This document shows positions 1 through 9,800 of a stretch of DNA of 64,000 nucleotides, one piece after another (within the stretch, counting starts at the first letter, position 1; each line of letters begins with the position of its first letter). The stretch spans positions 4,938,001-5,002,000 of the forward strand of contig NZ_CP023449.1 in the NCBI RefSeq assembly GCF_002355275.1, read 5' to 3'. The DNA comes from Rhizorhabdus dicambivorans (GTDB lineage Bacteria > Pseudomonadota > Alphaproteobacteria > Sphingomonadales > Sphingomonadaceae). The position numbers and the translations under genes were made by a program. The notes below the pieces were generated by a model. It had not been told where the DNA came from, searched no databases, and was given only the letters and a program-made list of their open reading frames with translations.

Positions 1-1960
1 GATCGAGGACGCGCTGACCAAGCAGCAGATCCTGGAGCTGTACCTCAACCAGATATTCCTCGGCCGCAACGCCTATGGCGTGCAATCGGCCAGCCGCGCC
101 TATTTCCGCAAGGATGTCGGCGAGCTGACCCTGCCCGAGATCGCCTATCTGGCGATCCTGCCCAAGGCGCCGTCCAATTACACGGTCGAGCGCCACGCAG
201 AGCGCGCGCTGGACCGGCGCAACTACGTCCTCCACCAGATGGCCGAGAATGGCTTCATCACCGAGGAACAGCGCCAGTCCGCCGCCGCCGCGCCATTGGG
301 GATCGTGCCGCGCTATGCGCCGCGGCCCAGCGTCGGCGGCTATTTCATGGAGGAGGTCCGCCGCCAGCTGATCGAGCGATACGGCCAGACCGCGACGGAC
401 GGCCCCAACGGCATCTATTCGGGCGGCCTGTGGATCCGCACCTCCTATGACGGCAAGGTCCAGGATGCGGCCGAGGGTGCGCTGCGCGACGGGCTGGTGC
501 GCTTCGAGGCGGCGGCCGGCTGGCGCGGGCGGCTCGGCAAGGTCGATGTCGACGGCAATTGGGCGCGCGACCTTGCCGCGCTCAATGTCGGCGCCGGCTA
601 TGCCAACTGGTATCCGGCGGTGGTCCTGTCGAAGAGCGGATCACAGGCCGAGATCGGCTTCGAGAATGGCACCAGGGGCGTTCTGCCCAGCTGGGGGGCG
701 ACGATGCCCAAGGCGGGGATCGGCGGCCGCGCCTTCGATTTCCTGAAGGCCGGCGACGTCATCGTCGTGCGGCGCGAAGGCGACGCCTTCTCCCTGCGCA
801 GCATCCCCAACATCTCGGGCGGCATGGTCGTCCAGAACCCGCATACCGGCCAGGTGCTGGCGATGCAGGGCGGCTTCGATTCGCGCGGCTCCTCGTTCAA
901 CCGGGCTACCCAGGCGATGCGGCAGCCCGGCTCCACCTTCAAGCCGTTCGTCTATGCCGCCGCGCTCGACAACGGCATGACCCCGGCCTCGATCATCATC
1001 GATGGCCCCTTCTGCGTGTTCCAGTCGGCTCGGCTCGGCCAGAAATGCTTCCGGAATTTCTCGGGCGAGAATGCCGGCCAGCAGACTATGCGCTGGGGTG
1101 TCGAACAATCGCGCAACCTGATGACGGTGCGCACCGCCAGCCAGATCGGCATGGACAAGGTCGTCAAGACCGCCAAGGCGATGGGGATCGGCGATTATCC
1201 GCCCTATCTCGCCTATTCGCTGGGCGCCGGGGAGACGACGGTGCTGCGCATCGTCAATGCCTATTCGATGTTCGCCAACCAGGGCCGGGCCCTCACGCCG
1301 ACGCTGATCGACTATGTGCAGGATCGTAACGGCAAGCTGATCTGGCGTGCCGACAAGCGCCCCTGCGAGGGCTGCAACATGGCCAAATATGACGGCAAGC
1401 CGATGCCGCGCCCACGCCTTCGCTCGCGCCAGGTGATCGATCCGATGACCGCCTATCAGATGCTCCACATCATGGAGGGCGTGGTCGAACGCGGCACCGC
1501 GACCGTGCTGCGCGATCTCGGCCGCCCGATGTTCGGCAAGACCGGCACCTCGTCGGGCCCCACCAATGTCTGGTTCGTCGGTGGATCGGCCGACATGGTC
1601 GGCGGCCTCTATCTCGGCTACGACAATCCGCGCTCGATGGGCGGTTACGCGCAAGGCGGCACGATCGCCGCGCCGATCTTCCGCAGCTTCGCCGGCAAGG
1701 CGATGAAGGACATGGACGTCGTCCCCTTCCAGGCCCCGGCGGGCGTCCGCATGATCCGGATCGATCGCAAGACCGGCCGCCGCGTGTTCGGCGCCTGGCC
1801 CGACGGCAGCTATTACAGCTCGGTCATATGGGAAGCGTTCAAGCCCGAGAGCGAGCCGCGCCGCACCATCCGCCGCGACGAAATCGCGAAGCGCGCCGCC
1901 CCCGCGCGCCGCGCGACCACCGACAGCGAGTTCTTGCAAAGCCAGGACGGAATTTACTAG
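1..1960 (+). CDS. mrcA: Penicillin-binding protein 1A (class A, bifunctional), 5' end outside window
   Basis: Inner-membrane peptidoglycan synthase that polymerises glycan strands (GT51 domain) and cross-links peptides (transpeptidase domain). The frame is already open at base 2, where the end of the GT51 domain is read (the LNQIFLGRNAYGV stretch is a conserved GT51 motif), so the true start lies upstream. An OB-like insert domain follows. The transpeptidase motifs are clear: SxxK as STFK near 932-943, SxN as SRN at 1109-1117, and KTG at 1538-1546 followed by TSSGPTNVWFVG. The C-terminal tail is short and basic. The gene ends just before a palindromic repeat and prfB. Family assignment is firm; the ponA/mrcA naming is by convention. 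Confidence 0.93.
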   Translation, partial: IEDALTKQQILELYLNQIFLGRNAYGVQSASRAYFRKDVGELTLPEIAYLAILPKAPSNYTVERHAERALDRRNYVLHQMAENGFITEEQRQSAAAAPLGIVPRYAPRPSVGGYFMEEVRRQLIERYGQTATDGPNGIYSGGLWIRTSYDGKVQDAAEGALRDGLVRFEAAAGWRGRLGKVDVDGNWARDLAALNVGAGYANWYPAVVLSKSGSQAEIGFENGTRGVLPSWGATMPKAGIGGRAFDFLKAGDVIVVRREGDAFSLRSIPNISGGMVVQNPHTGQVLAMQGGFDSRGSSFNRATQAMRQPGSTFKPFVYAAALDNGMTPASIIIDGPFCVFQSARLGQKCFRNFSGENAGQQTMRWGVEQSRNLMTVRTASQIGMDKVVKTAKAMGIGDYPPYLAYSLGAGETTVLRIVNAYSMFANQGRALTPTLIDYVQDRNGKLIWRADKRPCEGCNMAKYDGKPMPRPRLRSRQVIDPMTAYQMLHIMEGVVERGTATVLRDLGRPMFGKTGTSSGPTNVWFVGGSADMVGGLYLGYDNPRSMGGYAQGGTIAAPIFRSFAGKAMKDMDVVPFQAPAGVRMIRIDRKTGRRVFGAWPDGSYYSSVIWEAFKPESEPRRTIRRDEIAKRAAPARRATTDSEFLQSQDGIY

Positions 1961-1980
1961 GGCGGCGGCATCAGAATTGC

Positions 1981-2069
1981 CGTCATGCTGAACCCGTTTC
2001 AGCATCCACTCTTCAACCCGAGCGTCGCTCCTGTGGCCCGGTGGATGCTGAAACAAGTTCAGCATGACG
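1981..2069. repeat. Intergenic palindromic repeat (family A, complete)
   Basis: Two 28-bp arms, 1981-2008 and 2042-2069, are inverted copies of each other with 26 of 28 matches, separated by 33 bp. Each arm is itself a small palindrome (ATGCTGAA paired with TTCAGCAT), so the element can fold as two hairpins or one long stem. A single arm of the same family occurs at 29428-29455. It looks like a REP/MITE-type dispersed element. It sits between the PBP gene and prfB. Confidence 0.75.
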
Positions 2070-2117
2070 GGATTGATGTGGTTCGCTCTCCACATCGCGT
2101 TCGAGAAGGAATTCGTT

Positions 2118-3245
2118 ATGCGCGCCGAAGCGCAAGCCAGTGTCGATCAGATCAACCAGGCGATGGCGCTCGTCCGCCGCTTCCTGGACTGGGACCGCGC
2201 GCTGCGCCGGCTCGACGAGCTCAACAACCGGGTCGAGGACCCCAAGCTGTGGGACGACGCCAAGGCCGCGCAGGAGGTGATGCGCGAACGCCGCCGGCTC
2301 GACGAGGCGATCTCGGCGGTCAAGTCGATCGAGCAGGAGCGCGACGACACCGTCGAGCTGATGGAGATGGCCGAGGCCGAGGGTGACGAGGGCCTGGTGA
2401 ACGATGGCGTCGCCGCGCTGGCGGCGCTGGCCGAGCGGGCCGAGAAGGACAAGATCGGCGCGCTGCTGGCGGGCGAGGCCGACGCCAACAACACCTATAT
2501 CGAGGTCAATTCGGGTGCCGGCGGCACCGAAAGCCAGGACTGGGCCGGGATGCTCCAGCGCATGTACAGCCGCTGGGCCGAGCGCCACGGCTACAAGGTC
2601 GAGCTGATCGACTACCACGCCGGCGAGCAGGCGGGCATCAAATCCGCGACGCTGCTGGTGCGCGGCGAGAATGCCTATGGCTATGCCAAGACCGAGAGCG
2701 GCGTTCACCGGCTGGTGCGGATCAGCCCCTATGACTCGGCCGCGCGGCGCCATACCAGCTTCGCCAGCGTCTGGGTCTATCCCGAGGTGGACGACGACAT
2801 CGATATCGAGGTGCTCGAGAAGGACCTGAAGATCGACACCTACCGCTCCTCGGGCGCGGGCGGGCAGCACGTCAACACCACCGATTCGGCGGTGCGCATC
2901 ACCCATGTGCCGACCGGGATCATCGTCGCCTGCCAGAACCAGCGATCGCAACATAAAAACAAGGCCGAGGCGATGAAGCAGCTGAAGGCCCGGCTCTACG
3001 AGCAGGAGCTGCAGAAGCGCGAGGCCGAGGCAATGGCCGGCTATGCCGCCAAGACCGAGATTGGCTGGGGACACCAGATCCGCTCCTATGTCCTCCAACC
3101 CTATCAGATGGTGAAGGATCTGCGCACGGGCACCACCTCGACCGCGCCCTCCGACGTGCTCGACGGCGACCTCGATCGCTTCATGGCCGCCGCCCTGTCG
3201 CAGCGCGTGACGGGCGAGACGGTCGAGGTCGAGGATGTGGATTGA
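2118..3245 (+). CDS. prfB: Peptide chain release factor 2
   Basis: Class I release factor (375 aa) that recognises UGA/UAA stop codons and triggers peptide release on the ribosome. The peptidyl-transferase motif GGQ is present in [16 protein letters not shown]. The codon-recognition region reads [14 protein letters not shown], i.e. SPY where E. coli has SPF. I chose ATG 2118 because AAGGA lies about 7 nt upstream; an upstream ATG at 2064 falls in repeat DNA. The E. coli-type autoregulatory frameshift site is absent: the region matching E. coli RGYL/DYD reads RRFLDWD in one uninterrupted frame. Confidence 0.95.
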   Translation: MRAEAQASVDQINQAMALVRRFLDWDRALRRLDELNNRVEDPKLWDDAKAAQEVMRERRRLDEAISAVKSIEQERDDTVELMEMAEAEGDEGLVNDGVAALAALAERAEKDKIGALLAGEADANNTYIEVNSGAGGTESQDWAGMLQRMYSRWAERHGYKVELIDYHAGEQAGIKSATLLVRGENAYGYAKTESGVHRLVRISPYDSAARRHTSFASVWVYPEVDDDIDIEVLEKDLKIDTYRSSGAGGQHVNTTDSAVRITHVPTGIIVACQNQRSQHKNKAEAMKQLKARLYEQELQKREAEAMAGYAAKTEIGWGHQIRSYVLQPYQMVKDLRTGTTSTAPSDVLDGDLDRFMAAALSQRVTGETVEVEDVD

Positions 3246-3270
3246 CCGGGTTTCAGCAGAGCTGAAACGG

Positions 3271-3353
3271 GCGGTGCCGGCCCGCTCCCCCACCCAACCT
3301 CCCGATCAGAATACCATGTCGGGAGGTTGGGTGGGGGAGCGGGCCGGCACCGC
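3271..3353. terminator. Perfect 35-bp inverted repeat between convergent genes
   Basis: Arms 3271-3305 and 3319-3353 are exact reverse complements with a 13-nt loop. A small 8-bp hairpin (3250-3257 with 3261-3268) precedes it, directly after the prfB stop. There is no T-run, so it is not a textbook intrinsic terminator. Its place between prfB (+) and the CAP gene (-) suggests a bidirectional terminator or a REP-type element. Confidence 0.6.
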
Positions 3354-3361
3354 GCTTCCAT

Positions 3362-3886
3362 CTAATAGGTCATCTCGGTCATGACGTTGCCGCCTTCCAT
3401 ATAGCGGCAGACCATCACCTCATCCTCCCCCGCATCGGCGACCGCGCAGCCGACCAGCGCCGTCGAGCGCCAGATGAGCTGGGTATAGTGGCCGACATCC
3501 TCGATATCGCCGGTGGTGCTGACTTCGGGGAAGGGCTTGTTCACGAACACGCGGCGTTCGTCGATCCACAGCGTCACCATGTCCTCGGGCGAATAGGCGC
3601 CCTTGGTGCCGCGCCACAGATTCTCGCCCTCGACATCGAGCGACGCATCATGTTCCAGCACCGGCAGCCTCGAAAGGTGCACGGCATATTGGGACGCGTT
3701 GGAAGCCAGCGCATCGCTCCAGACGAGGGGCGGAACACCGATGCGAACCCGTTCGGCATTGTGGGTGGCGAGGACGCGCTCCCTGAAATTGGCCAGCCTG
3801 TCCTGCGGCCCCGCCGCGCCCAGCAGCAAGCCCGCCAGCGGCAGTGCGATCATGCGCAGGGTGTGGATGGCGATCCTGTTCGGCAT
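3362..3886 (-). CDS. CAP (SCP/PR1-like) domain secreted protein
   Basis: A 174-aa protein with an N-terminal hydrophobic signal segment (IALPLAGLLLGAAG) followed by one CAP domain. CAP hallmarks are HNAERVRIGVPPLVW near the start of the domain, GENLW in the middle, HYTQLIWRST, and CRYMEGGNV near the end. Start ATG 3886 is preferred because GGGGAGAGGGG lies just upstream; a longer reading from 3970 would run into the upstream gene. It lies 23 bp downstream of the Ppx/GppA-like gene on the same strand. Bacterial CAP proteins are exported and mostly of unknown function. A paralogue sits at 31290-31832. Confidence 0.85.
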   Translation of the reverse strand: MPNRIAIHTLRMIALPLAGLLLGAAGPQDRLANFRERVLATHNAERVRIGVPPLVWSDALASNASQYAVHLSRLPVLEHDASLDVEGENLWRGTKGAYSPEDMVTLWIDERRVFVNKPFPEVSTTGDIEDVGHYTQLIWRSTALVGCAVADAGEDEVMVCRYMEGGNVMTEMTY

Positions 3887-3909
3887 GGCCCGGCCCCTCT
3901 CCCCATTTG

Positions 3910-5070
3910 TCACGCGACCTGCGCGATCCGCCCGTCGACGAACTTCTCGATCAGATATTGCGATATCCACCCATTGTTCGCGAAGGTCGGGAACAGCAGC
4001 GTCCTGCGGCGCGCGAAATCGAACTGGCGCGCGACGCCGTCGGCAAGCGAGGCCCCCGCCGCCAGCTGGTGCGGATTGAAGGTGTTGCGGATCGCACTGA
4101 GCGTCTTCGTAACGACGGCGCGATGCTCGGGCGAGAGGGTGGCGGGCAGGCCGGCTCCATAGGGCGTCCCATCGGCGATCAGCTTGCCGAGCCGCGCGAA
4201 ATCACCGGGCTGGAGCGCGACCCAGCTGCGCCTTTCGGCCATCGCCTGGGGATAGAGGATCACCGACGTGGCCCAGACGATGCCGCCGGTCAGGAACACG
4301 CTGGGCATCGACATCGTCGCCGGCGCCGCCTGGAGCTGCGGCTGGAACAGCGGCGCCACGGTGTCGGCATAGAAGCTGTCGGCATGCTGCCCGAAATCAT
4401 AGGTCCGCGCGGCTGGGAAACGGAACTTCACCGCACCGGCCATCGTCTTGGTGCCATAGGGCACCGACATGTCGATATAATGGGCGTTGCGGCCGCGGCG
4501 GTCATAATAGCCGCCCTTGGTGTTGCCGCTGCCGATATCGAGCTGCAGCACGTCCCCACGGCGGCGGCGCGGCACGATCCAGTCGAAGGCCAGCCGCGCC
4601 TCGTCGCGGGGCGAAACCACGTCGATGCGGTGGCCGGTGCGGCCCGCGAGCCGATCGCGGATGATCGCGAGCAACGGCGCCGAAAAGCTCGCCACCCCGC
4701 TCGACGCCACGATCGTCAGGTCCTGGTCGGCGACGCCGCGATCGGCCTTCAGCCGTGCGATATGATCGGCGACGAGATCGACCGTCCGTATCGCCGCCTG
4801 CTCGTCGGTGCCCGATTCGAGCGGGCTGGCCAGCACCGAATAGGGTTCCCCGTCGCGTTTCGGCGCAAGCCGCTCGAAGCCCGACATGCCGCTGTCGCCG
4901 CCCAGCATCTCCCGGCTGAGCTGATAGACCGACACGGTCATGCCGCTCGCCGATATCTCGATCATGCCGTAGCGCTTCCCGGCCGGCGCGGCGCACAGCG
5001 CGGAGGGCAGCAGCCCCGTGCCCGCGAGCAGCAGCCCGCCGCGCAACATCTCCCGACGCTCGATCAGCAT
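3910..5070 (-). CDS. Ppx/GppA-like phosphatase with a Tat-type signal
   Basis: A 386-aa protein resembling the actin-fold Ppx/GppA exopolyphosphatase group. The phosphate-binding motif DIGSGNTKGG is visible mid-protein and ASSGVASF precedes it. The N-terminus reads ERREMLRGG followed by a hydrophobic run and LCAAPAG, which fits a twin-arginine signal and would place the protein in the periplasm. Ppx/GppA enzymes are normally cytoplasmic. Start ATG 5070 is supported by GGAGGGG about 9 nt upstream. The usual N-terminal phosphate motif is weak (IEISASG), so the exact activity is open. It appears to share a transcript with the CAP gene downstream. Confidence 0.6.
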   Translation of the reverse strand: MLIERREMLRGGLLLAGTGLLPSALCAAPAGKRYGMIEISASGMTVSVYQLSREMLGGDSGMSGFERLAPKRDGEPYSVLASPLESGTDEQAAIRTVDLVADHIARLKADRGVADQDLTIVASSGVASFSAPLLAIIRDRLAGRTGHRIDVVSPRDEARLAFDWIVPRRRRGDVLQLDIGSGNTKGGYYDRRGRNAHYIDMSVPYGTKTMAGAVKFRFPAARTYDFGQHADSFYADTVAPLFQPQLQAAPATMSMPSVFLTGGIVWATSVILYPQAMAERRSWVALQPGDFARLGKLIADGTPYGAGLPATLSPEHRAVVTKTLSAIRNTFNPHQLAAGASLADGVARQFDFARRRTLLFPTFANNGWISQYLIEKFVDGRIAQVA

Positions 5071-5263
5071 CCCGCGCACCCCTCCAGCACGAACCGCCGA
5101 GCCATGCGCCCGCCCCGCGACTCGGACCATGCCGCATTATTACGTACACGTTCCGAAGGCGGAACCCGTTTTCCTGTACGGCCGATGAAGCCCCCGTTCA
5201 GCGAAGCTAAGGCTGGCGCCGCTTATTCTTCGATCACCCGCGGGGCTGGGCGAGAGGAGAAGG

Positions 5264-5515
5264 ATGATGAAAATCAAGACGATGTTCGCCGCCATCGGCC
5301 TGGCGGTCGCGACCCTGGGCGTCAGCGGCACGGCCGAAGCGCGCGACCGCTGGGATGACCGCGACGATCGCCGTTGGGATCATGATCGGCGCTGGCACCG
5401 CGATCGCCATTGGGATCGTGGACGTCACTGGGATCGCCGTCGCCACTGGGGCCGTCACCGTGTGCACTGCTGGACCGAATGGCACCGCCATCAGCGCGTC
5501 CGGGTCTGTCGCTGA
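5264..5515 (+). CDS. Small secreted His/Trp/Arg/Asp-rich protein
   Basis: An 83-aa protein with a clear signal peptide (FAAIGLAVATLGVSGTAEA), leaving a mature part of about 57 residues. The mature part is dominated by a repeating R/D/H/W pattern (RRW, RDRHW, RGRHW units) and ends HRHQRVRVCR with two cysteines in total. A strong ribosome site (GAGAGGAGAAGG) precedes the ATG pair at 5264/5267. The composition recalls the N-terminal part of RcnB-like periplasmic proteins but the RcnB domain itself is missing. The function is unknown; metal or polyanion binding is only a guess. Confidence 0.7.
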   Translation: MMKIKTMFAAIGLAVATLGVSGTAEARDRWDDRDDRRWDHDRRWHRDRHWDRGRHWDRRRHWGRHRVHCWTEWHRHQRVRVCR

Positions 5516-5539
5516 CCCTTTGATATTGCACTGCGGCAG

Positions 5540-5565
5540 CCTTCCTCCCGGATTCGGGGGGAAGG
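5540..5565 (+). terminator. Hairpin after the small secreted protein gene
   Basis: Arms 5540-5549 and 5556-5565 pair over 10 bp with one G-T wobble and a 6-nt loop, 24 nt past the stop codon. No T-run follows, so it is only a candidate terminator. Confidence 0.4.
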
Positions 5566-5570
5566 AGCCC

Positions 5571-5655
5571 GTAATATTACAGTTTTGACACGCAAAAAAC
5601 TTCGCAACCGCGAACGCCAGTGATTGTTTTGACTGGTCGGTACGGGTAGCAGCAA
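5571..5655 (+). promoter_or_regulatory. Candidate promoter/operator region of the RND operon
   Basis: A 10-bp palindrome (GTAATATTAC, 5571-5580) is followed by a perfect TTGACA at 5585-5590 and TTGACT at 5629-5634. No convincing -10 element lies 17 bp after either one. The stretch GACTGGTCGGTAC (5631-5643) looks like half of a TetR-type operator. This is inference from position and base pattern only; no regulator gene is adjacent in the window. Confidence 0.3.
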
Positions 5656-5688
5656 CATATGCTCGCCGCGGTTCGCGAAGGTCATCGG

Positions 5689-6849
5689 ATGAAATTCCCT
5701 GCAGTCGCCCGCAGCAGCGGACTTGTCCTGGCCATCTGTGCACTGGCGGCCTGCTCGAAGGACAAGCCCAAGCCGCCCCCGCCCGAAGCCGGCTTCATTG
5801 TCGTAAGAACGGAAGCCGTGCCGCTCTATATCGAGTTGCCGGGCCGGACCGCCGCCTATGAAAGCTCCGAGGTCCGCCCCCAGGTGACCGGCGTGATCAA
5901 GGCGCGGCTGTTCGAGGAAGGCGGCCTCGTCCGCGCCGGCCAGACGCTCTACCAGATCGATCCCAGCCTCTACCGGGCAGCGCTCAACCAGGCCGCTGCG
6001 AACCTGCAGAATGCCCGTGCCCAGCGCGAGGCCGCCGTGGCGCGCGCCGACCGCTTCCGCCCGCTGGCCCAGATCGAGGCGGTGAGCAAGCAGGACTATA
6101 CCGATGCCGCCGCCGCCGCGAAGCAGGCAAACGCCGCAGTGGCACAGAATGCGGCCCAGGTGGAAACCGCGCGGATCAACCTGCGCTTCACCAATGTCCC
6201 GGCCCCGATCACCGGCCGCATCGGCCGGTCGCTGGTCACCACCGGCGCGCTCGTCACCGCCGGCCAGGCCGATCCGTTGACCACGATCCAGCGGCTCGAC
6301 CCGATCTTCGTCGACGTACAGCAGTCCAGCGCCGATCTGCTCGCGCTGCGCCGCCAGCTTGCGGGCGGGGGCGCGATGCCGTCGGCCGCCACGGTGAGTC
6401 TGAGGCTGGAAGACGGCAGCGATTATCCACTGAAAGGCCGGATGGAGTTCGCCGAGGCGATGGTCGATCCCGCCACCGGCACCGTCACCCTGCGCGCGCG
6501 CTTCCCCAATCCGAACGGGCTGCTGCTGCCCGGCATGTATGTTCGCGCCGTCCTGTCGCAAATCACGGCGCGGGAGGCGATCCTGGTCCCCCAGGCTGGC
6601 CTGACCCGCAATCCCAGAGGCCAGGCGACGGTGATACTGGTCGGCAAGGACGACAAGGCCGAGCTGCGCCCCGTCACCGCAGACCGCACGGTCGGCGACA
6701 AATGGCTGGTGACCGCCGGCCTCAAGGCCGGGGACAGGGTGATCGTGGAGGGGCTGGGCAAGATCAAGCCCGATCAGCCGATCCGGCCGGTACCGGCGGG
6801 GTCGCCACCGCTGCCGAAGAAGCCGGGCGGCCAGGCCAGGGCCGGCTGA
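5689..6849 (+). CDS. acrA: RND efflux periplasmic adaptor (membrane fusion) lipoprotein
   Basis: HlyD/AcrA-family adaptor (386 aa) that bridges the inner-membrane pump and outer-membrane channel. The N-terminus has a lipobox ending LAAC-S, so the mature protein is a lipoprotein. The barrel-sandwich halves (ELPGRTAAYESSEVRPQVTG and FTNVPAPITGRIG) flank an Ala/Gln-rich alpha-hairpin; a beta-barrel region and a Pro/Lys-rich tail follow. ATG 5689 is preferred over 5659 because GAAGG lies about 10 nt upstream and the lipoprotein signal then has normal length. The pump gene begins 9 nt after the stop. Confidence 0.92.
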   Translation: MKFPAVARSSGLVLAICALAACSKDKPKPPPPEAGFIVVRTEAVPLYIELPGRTAAYESSEVRPQVTGVIKARLFEEGGLVRAGQTLYQIDPSLYRAALNQAAANLQNARAQREAAVARADRFRPLAQIEAVSKQDYTDAAAAAKQANAAVAQNAAQVETARINLRFTNVPAPITGRIGRSLVTTGALVTAGQADPLTTIQRLDPIFVDVQQSSADLLALRRQLAGGGAMPSAATVSLRLEDGSDYPLKGRMEFAEAMVDPATGTVTLRARFPNPNGLLLPGMYVRAVLSQITAREAILVPQAGLTRNPRGQATVILVGKDDKAELRPVTADRTVGDKWLVTAGLKAGDRVIVEGLGKIKPDQPIRPVPAGSPPLPKKPGGQARAG

Positions 6850-6858
6850 GCCGGATCG

Positions 6859-9800
6859 ATGATCTCGCGCATCTTCATCGATCGTCCCATCTTCGCATGG
6901 GTCATCGCGATCATCATCATGCTGCTCGGTGCGGGCGGCCTGGTGAGCCTGCCGGTTTCGCAATATCCCAATATCGCTCCGCCTTCGGTGAACATCCGCG
7001 CCAATTATCCGGGCGCCTCGGCCGAGACGATCGAATCGAACATCACCCAGATCATCGAACAGCAGCTGACCGGTATCGACGGGCTGCTCTATTTCTCGTC
7101 CAGCTCGAACTCGGCGGGACGCGCCGACATCACCGTGACCTTCGACAAGGGCGTCGATCCCGACATCGCCCAGGTCCAGGTGCAGAACAAGGTACAGCAG
7201 GCGCTTCCCCGGCTCCCGCAGCAGGTGCAGCAGCAGGGTCTGGTCGTCACCAAGTCCAACAGCGACTTTCTGATGGTCGTCTCGCTCTATGACGAGAGCG
7301 ACCGTTCCACCAACCGCGACATCGCCGACTATCTGATCTCGAACCTGCAGGACGGTATCGGCCGCATTCCCGGCGTCGGCGACCTCAACGTCTTCGGCGC
7401 CCCCTATGCGATGCGCATCTGGCTCGATCCCTACAAGCTGTCGGGGGTCGGACTGACGCCCGACGACGTCATCTCGGCAATCCAGGCGCAGAACGCGCAG
7501 GTGGCGGCCGGCCAGATCGGCGGCGTGCCGTCCTCCGACAAGCAGATGCTCAACGCGATCGTCACCTCCCGATCGCGGCTGACGACGGTCGACCAGTTCA
7601 ACAAGATCATCGTCAAGCCGCAGGGCGACGGCGCGCGCGTGCTGCTCCAGGACGTCGCCCGGGTCGAGCTGGGCAGCGAGAACTACAACGTCATCGGCCG
7701 GGTCAACCGGCATCCCGGCGCCGGCATGGCGATCCTGCTCGCGCCCGGTGCCGACGCGCTCAAGACGTCCGAGCTGGTCCGCGCCTATGTCGAGGAGGCC
7801 TCGACCCGCTTCCCGGCATATTACAAGCACCAGTTCCTCAACGACGCGACGGCATTCATCAAGCTGTCGATCGAGGAAGTGGTCATCACCCTGCTCGAGG
7901 CGATCCTGCTGGTCGTGCTGGTGATGTTCATCTTCCTGCAGAGCTGGCGCGCGACTCTGATCCCGGCGATCGCGGTGCCCGTCGTGCTGCTCGGCACCTT
8001 CGGCGTGCTCGCGGCGGCCGGCTTCTCGATCAATACGCTGACCCTGTTCAGCCTGGTGCTTGCCATCGGCCTGCTCGTCGACGACGCGATCGTCGTGGTC
8101 GAGAATGTCGAGCGGGTGATGGAGGAGGACCCCGACATCACGCCGCGCGAAGCCACGATCAAGTCGATGGGCGAGATCAACACGGCGCTCGTCGCGATCG
8201 CGCTCGTCCTGTCCGCCGTGTTCCTGCCGATGGCGTTCTTCGGCGGATCGACCGGCGTGATATACCGCCAATTCTCGATCACCATCGTTTCGTCCATGGC
8301 GTTGTCGGTGCTGGTCGCGCTGGTGCTGTCCCCGGCCCTGGCCGCATCGCTGCTCAAGCGATCCGACAAGCAGGCCAAGATCGCACGGGGCGGTTTCGTC
8401 GGTCGGGCCTATGGCCTTGGCGAGCGCTTCAACAGCTGGTTCAAACGGGTTTCGGATCGCTATCGCGAAACGGTTTCCAGACTGTTCGGCTATACCCGCC
8501 AGGCCCTGATCCTGTTCGTGCTGGTCGTCGTCGCGCTGGTCTTCGCTTTCATGCGCCTGCCGACCGGCTTCGTCCCGAACGAGGATCAGGGCATCGCCCA
8601 GCTGCAGTTCAACCTTCCCCCCGGCGCCACCATCAACCGCACCGACAAGGTGATTCGGGAGGTCGAGGATTATCTCGCCAAGCACGAACCCCGGAATATC
8701 GCCAACACCTATATGCTCGCCGGCGCGAGCTTCGCCGGACAGGGCCAGAACACCGGCCGTGGCTTCCTTCGCTTCGCGCCGTGGGACGAGCGCAAGGGAG
8801 CGGAGAACAGCGCCGCCGAAGTCGCGCGCCGCGCCTCGATGGGGCTGTCCTCGATCCGCGATGCGCAGATCTTCGTGCTCACGCCGCCGTCGATTCCCGG
8901 CCTCGGCCAATCGACCGGCTTCTCGATGGAATTGCTCAACAGCGGCAATCTCAGCCGTGAGGAGTTCAAGGCGCGCCGCGACCAGCTGCTCGCCGCCGCC
9001 GCCGCCGATCCCGACCTCGCCAATGTCCGCCTCAACACGCTGGAGGACACGCCGACCCTGACGGTCGACATCGACAACGAACGGGTAGGCGCGCTGGGCA
9101 TCAGCCAGGCGGCCGTCAACCAGACGCTGACGGCCGCCTGGGGCGGCCTCTACGTCAACGACTTCGTCGATCGCGGGCGGGTCAAGCGCGTCTATGTGCA
9201 GGGCGACACTGCCTTCCGCAGCCGCCCCGAGGATCTGGCGAGCTGGCACGTCCGCTCGAGCAGCGGGCGGATGATCCCCTTCTCGGCCTTCGCGACGATC
9301 CACTGGGCGCAGGCTCCCAATGTCCTGACCCGCTTCAACGGCGTGCCCAACTTCACCATCTCGGGCCAGGGCGGGCCGGGCAAAAGCTCGGGCGACGCGA
9401 TGGAGCGGATTTCCGAGATGGCCGCCGAGATCCCGGGCACCTCGATAGGCTGGTCGGGACTCAGCTATCAGGAGCGGCTCTCGGGCGGACAGGCTCCGAT
9501 CCTCTATGGGCTGTCGGTGCTCGTCGTCTTCCTGTGCCTCGCCGCGCTTTACGAGAGCTGGTCGATCCCGCTCGCGGTGGTCGCGGTCATCCCGCTCGGC
9601 CTGATCGGGGCCGCGCTGGCGGTGACCCTGCGCGGGCTGGAGAACGACATCTTCTTTCAGGTCGGCCTGGTCACCACCATGGGATTGAGCGCCAAGAACG
9701 CCATCCTGATCGTCGAGTTCGCGGAGCAGGCCGAGAAGGAGGGCAAGACGGCGGTCGAAGCCGCGCTGGAGGCGGCACGCATCCGCCTGCGGCCGATCCT

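Noticed and set aside
2064-2117. Longer N-terminus for prfB from ATG 2064
   Set aside because: The added codons are read from the end of a palindromic repeat, and the better ribosome site precedes 2118.
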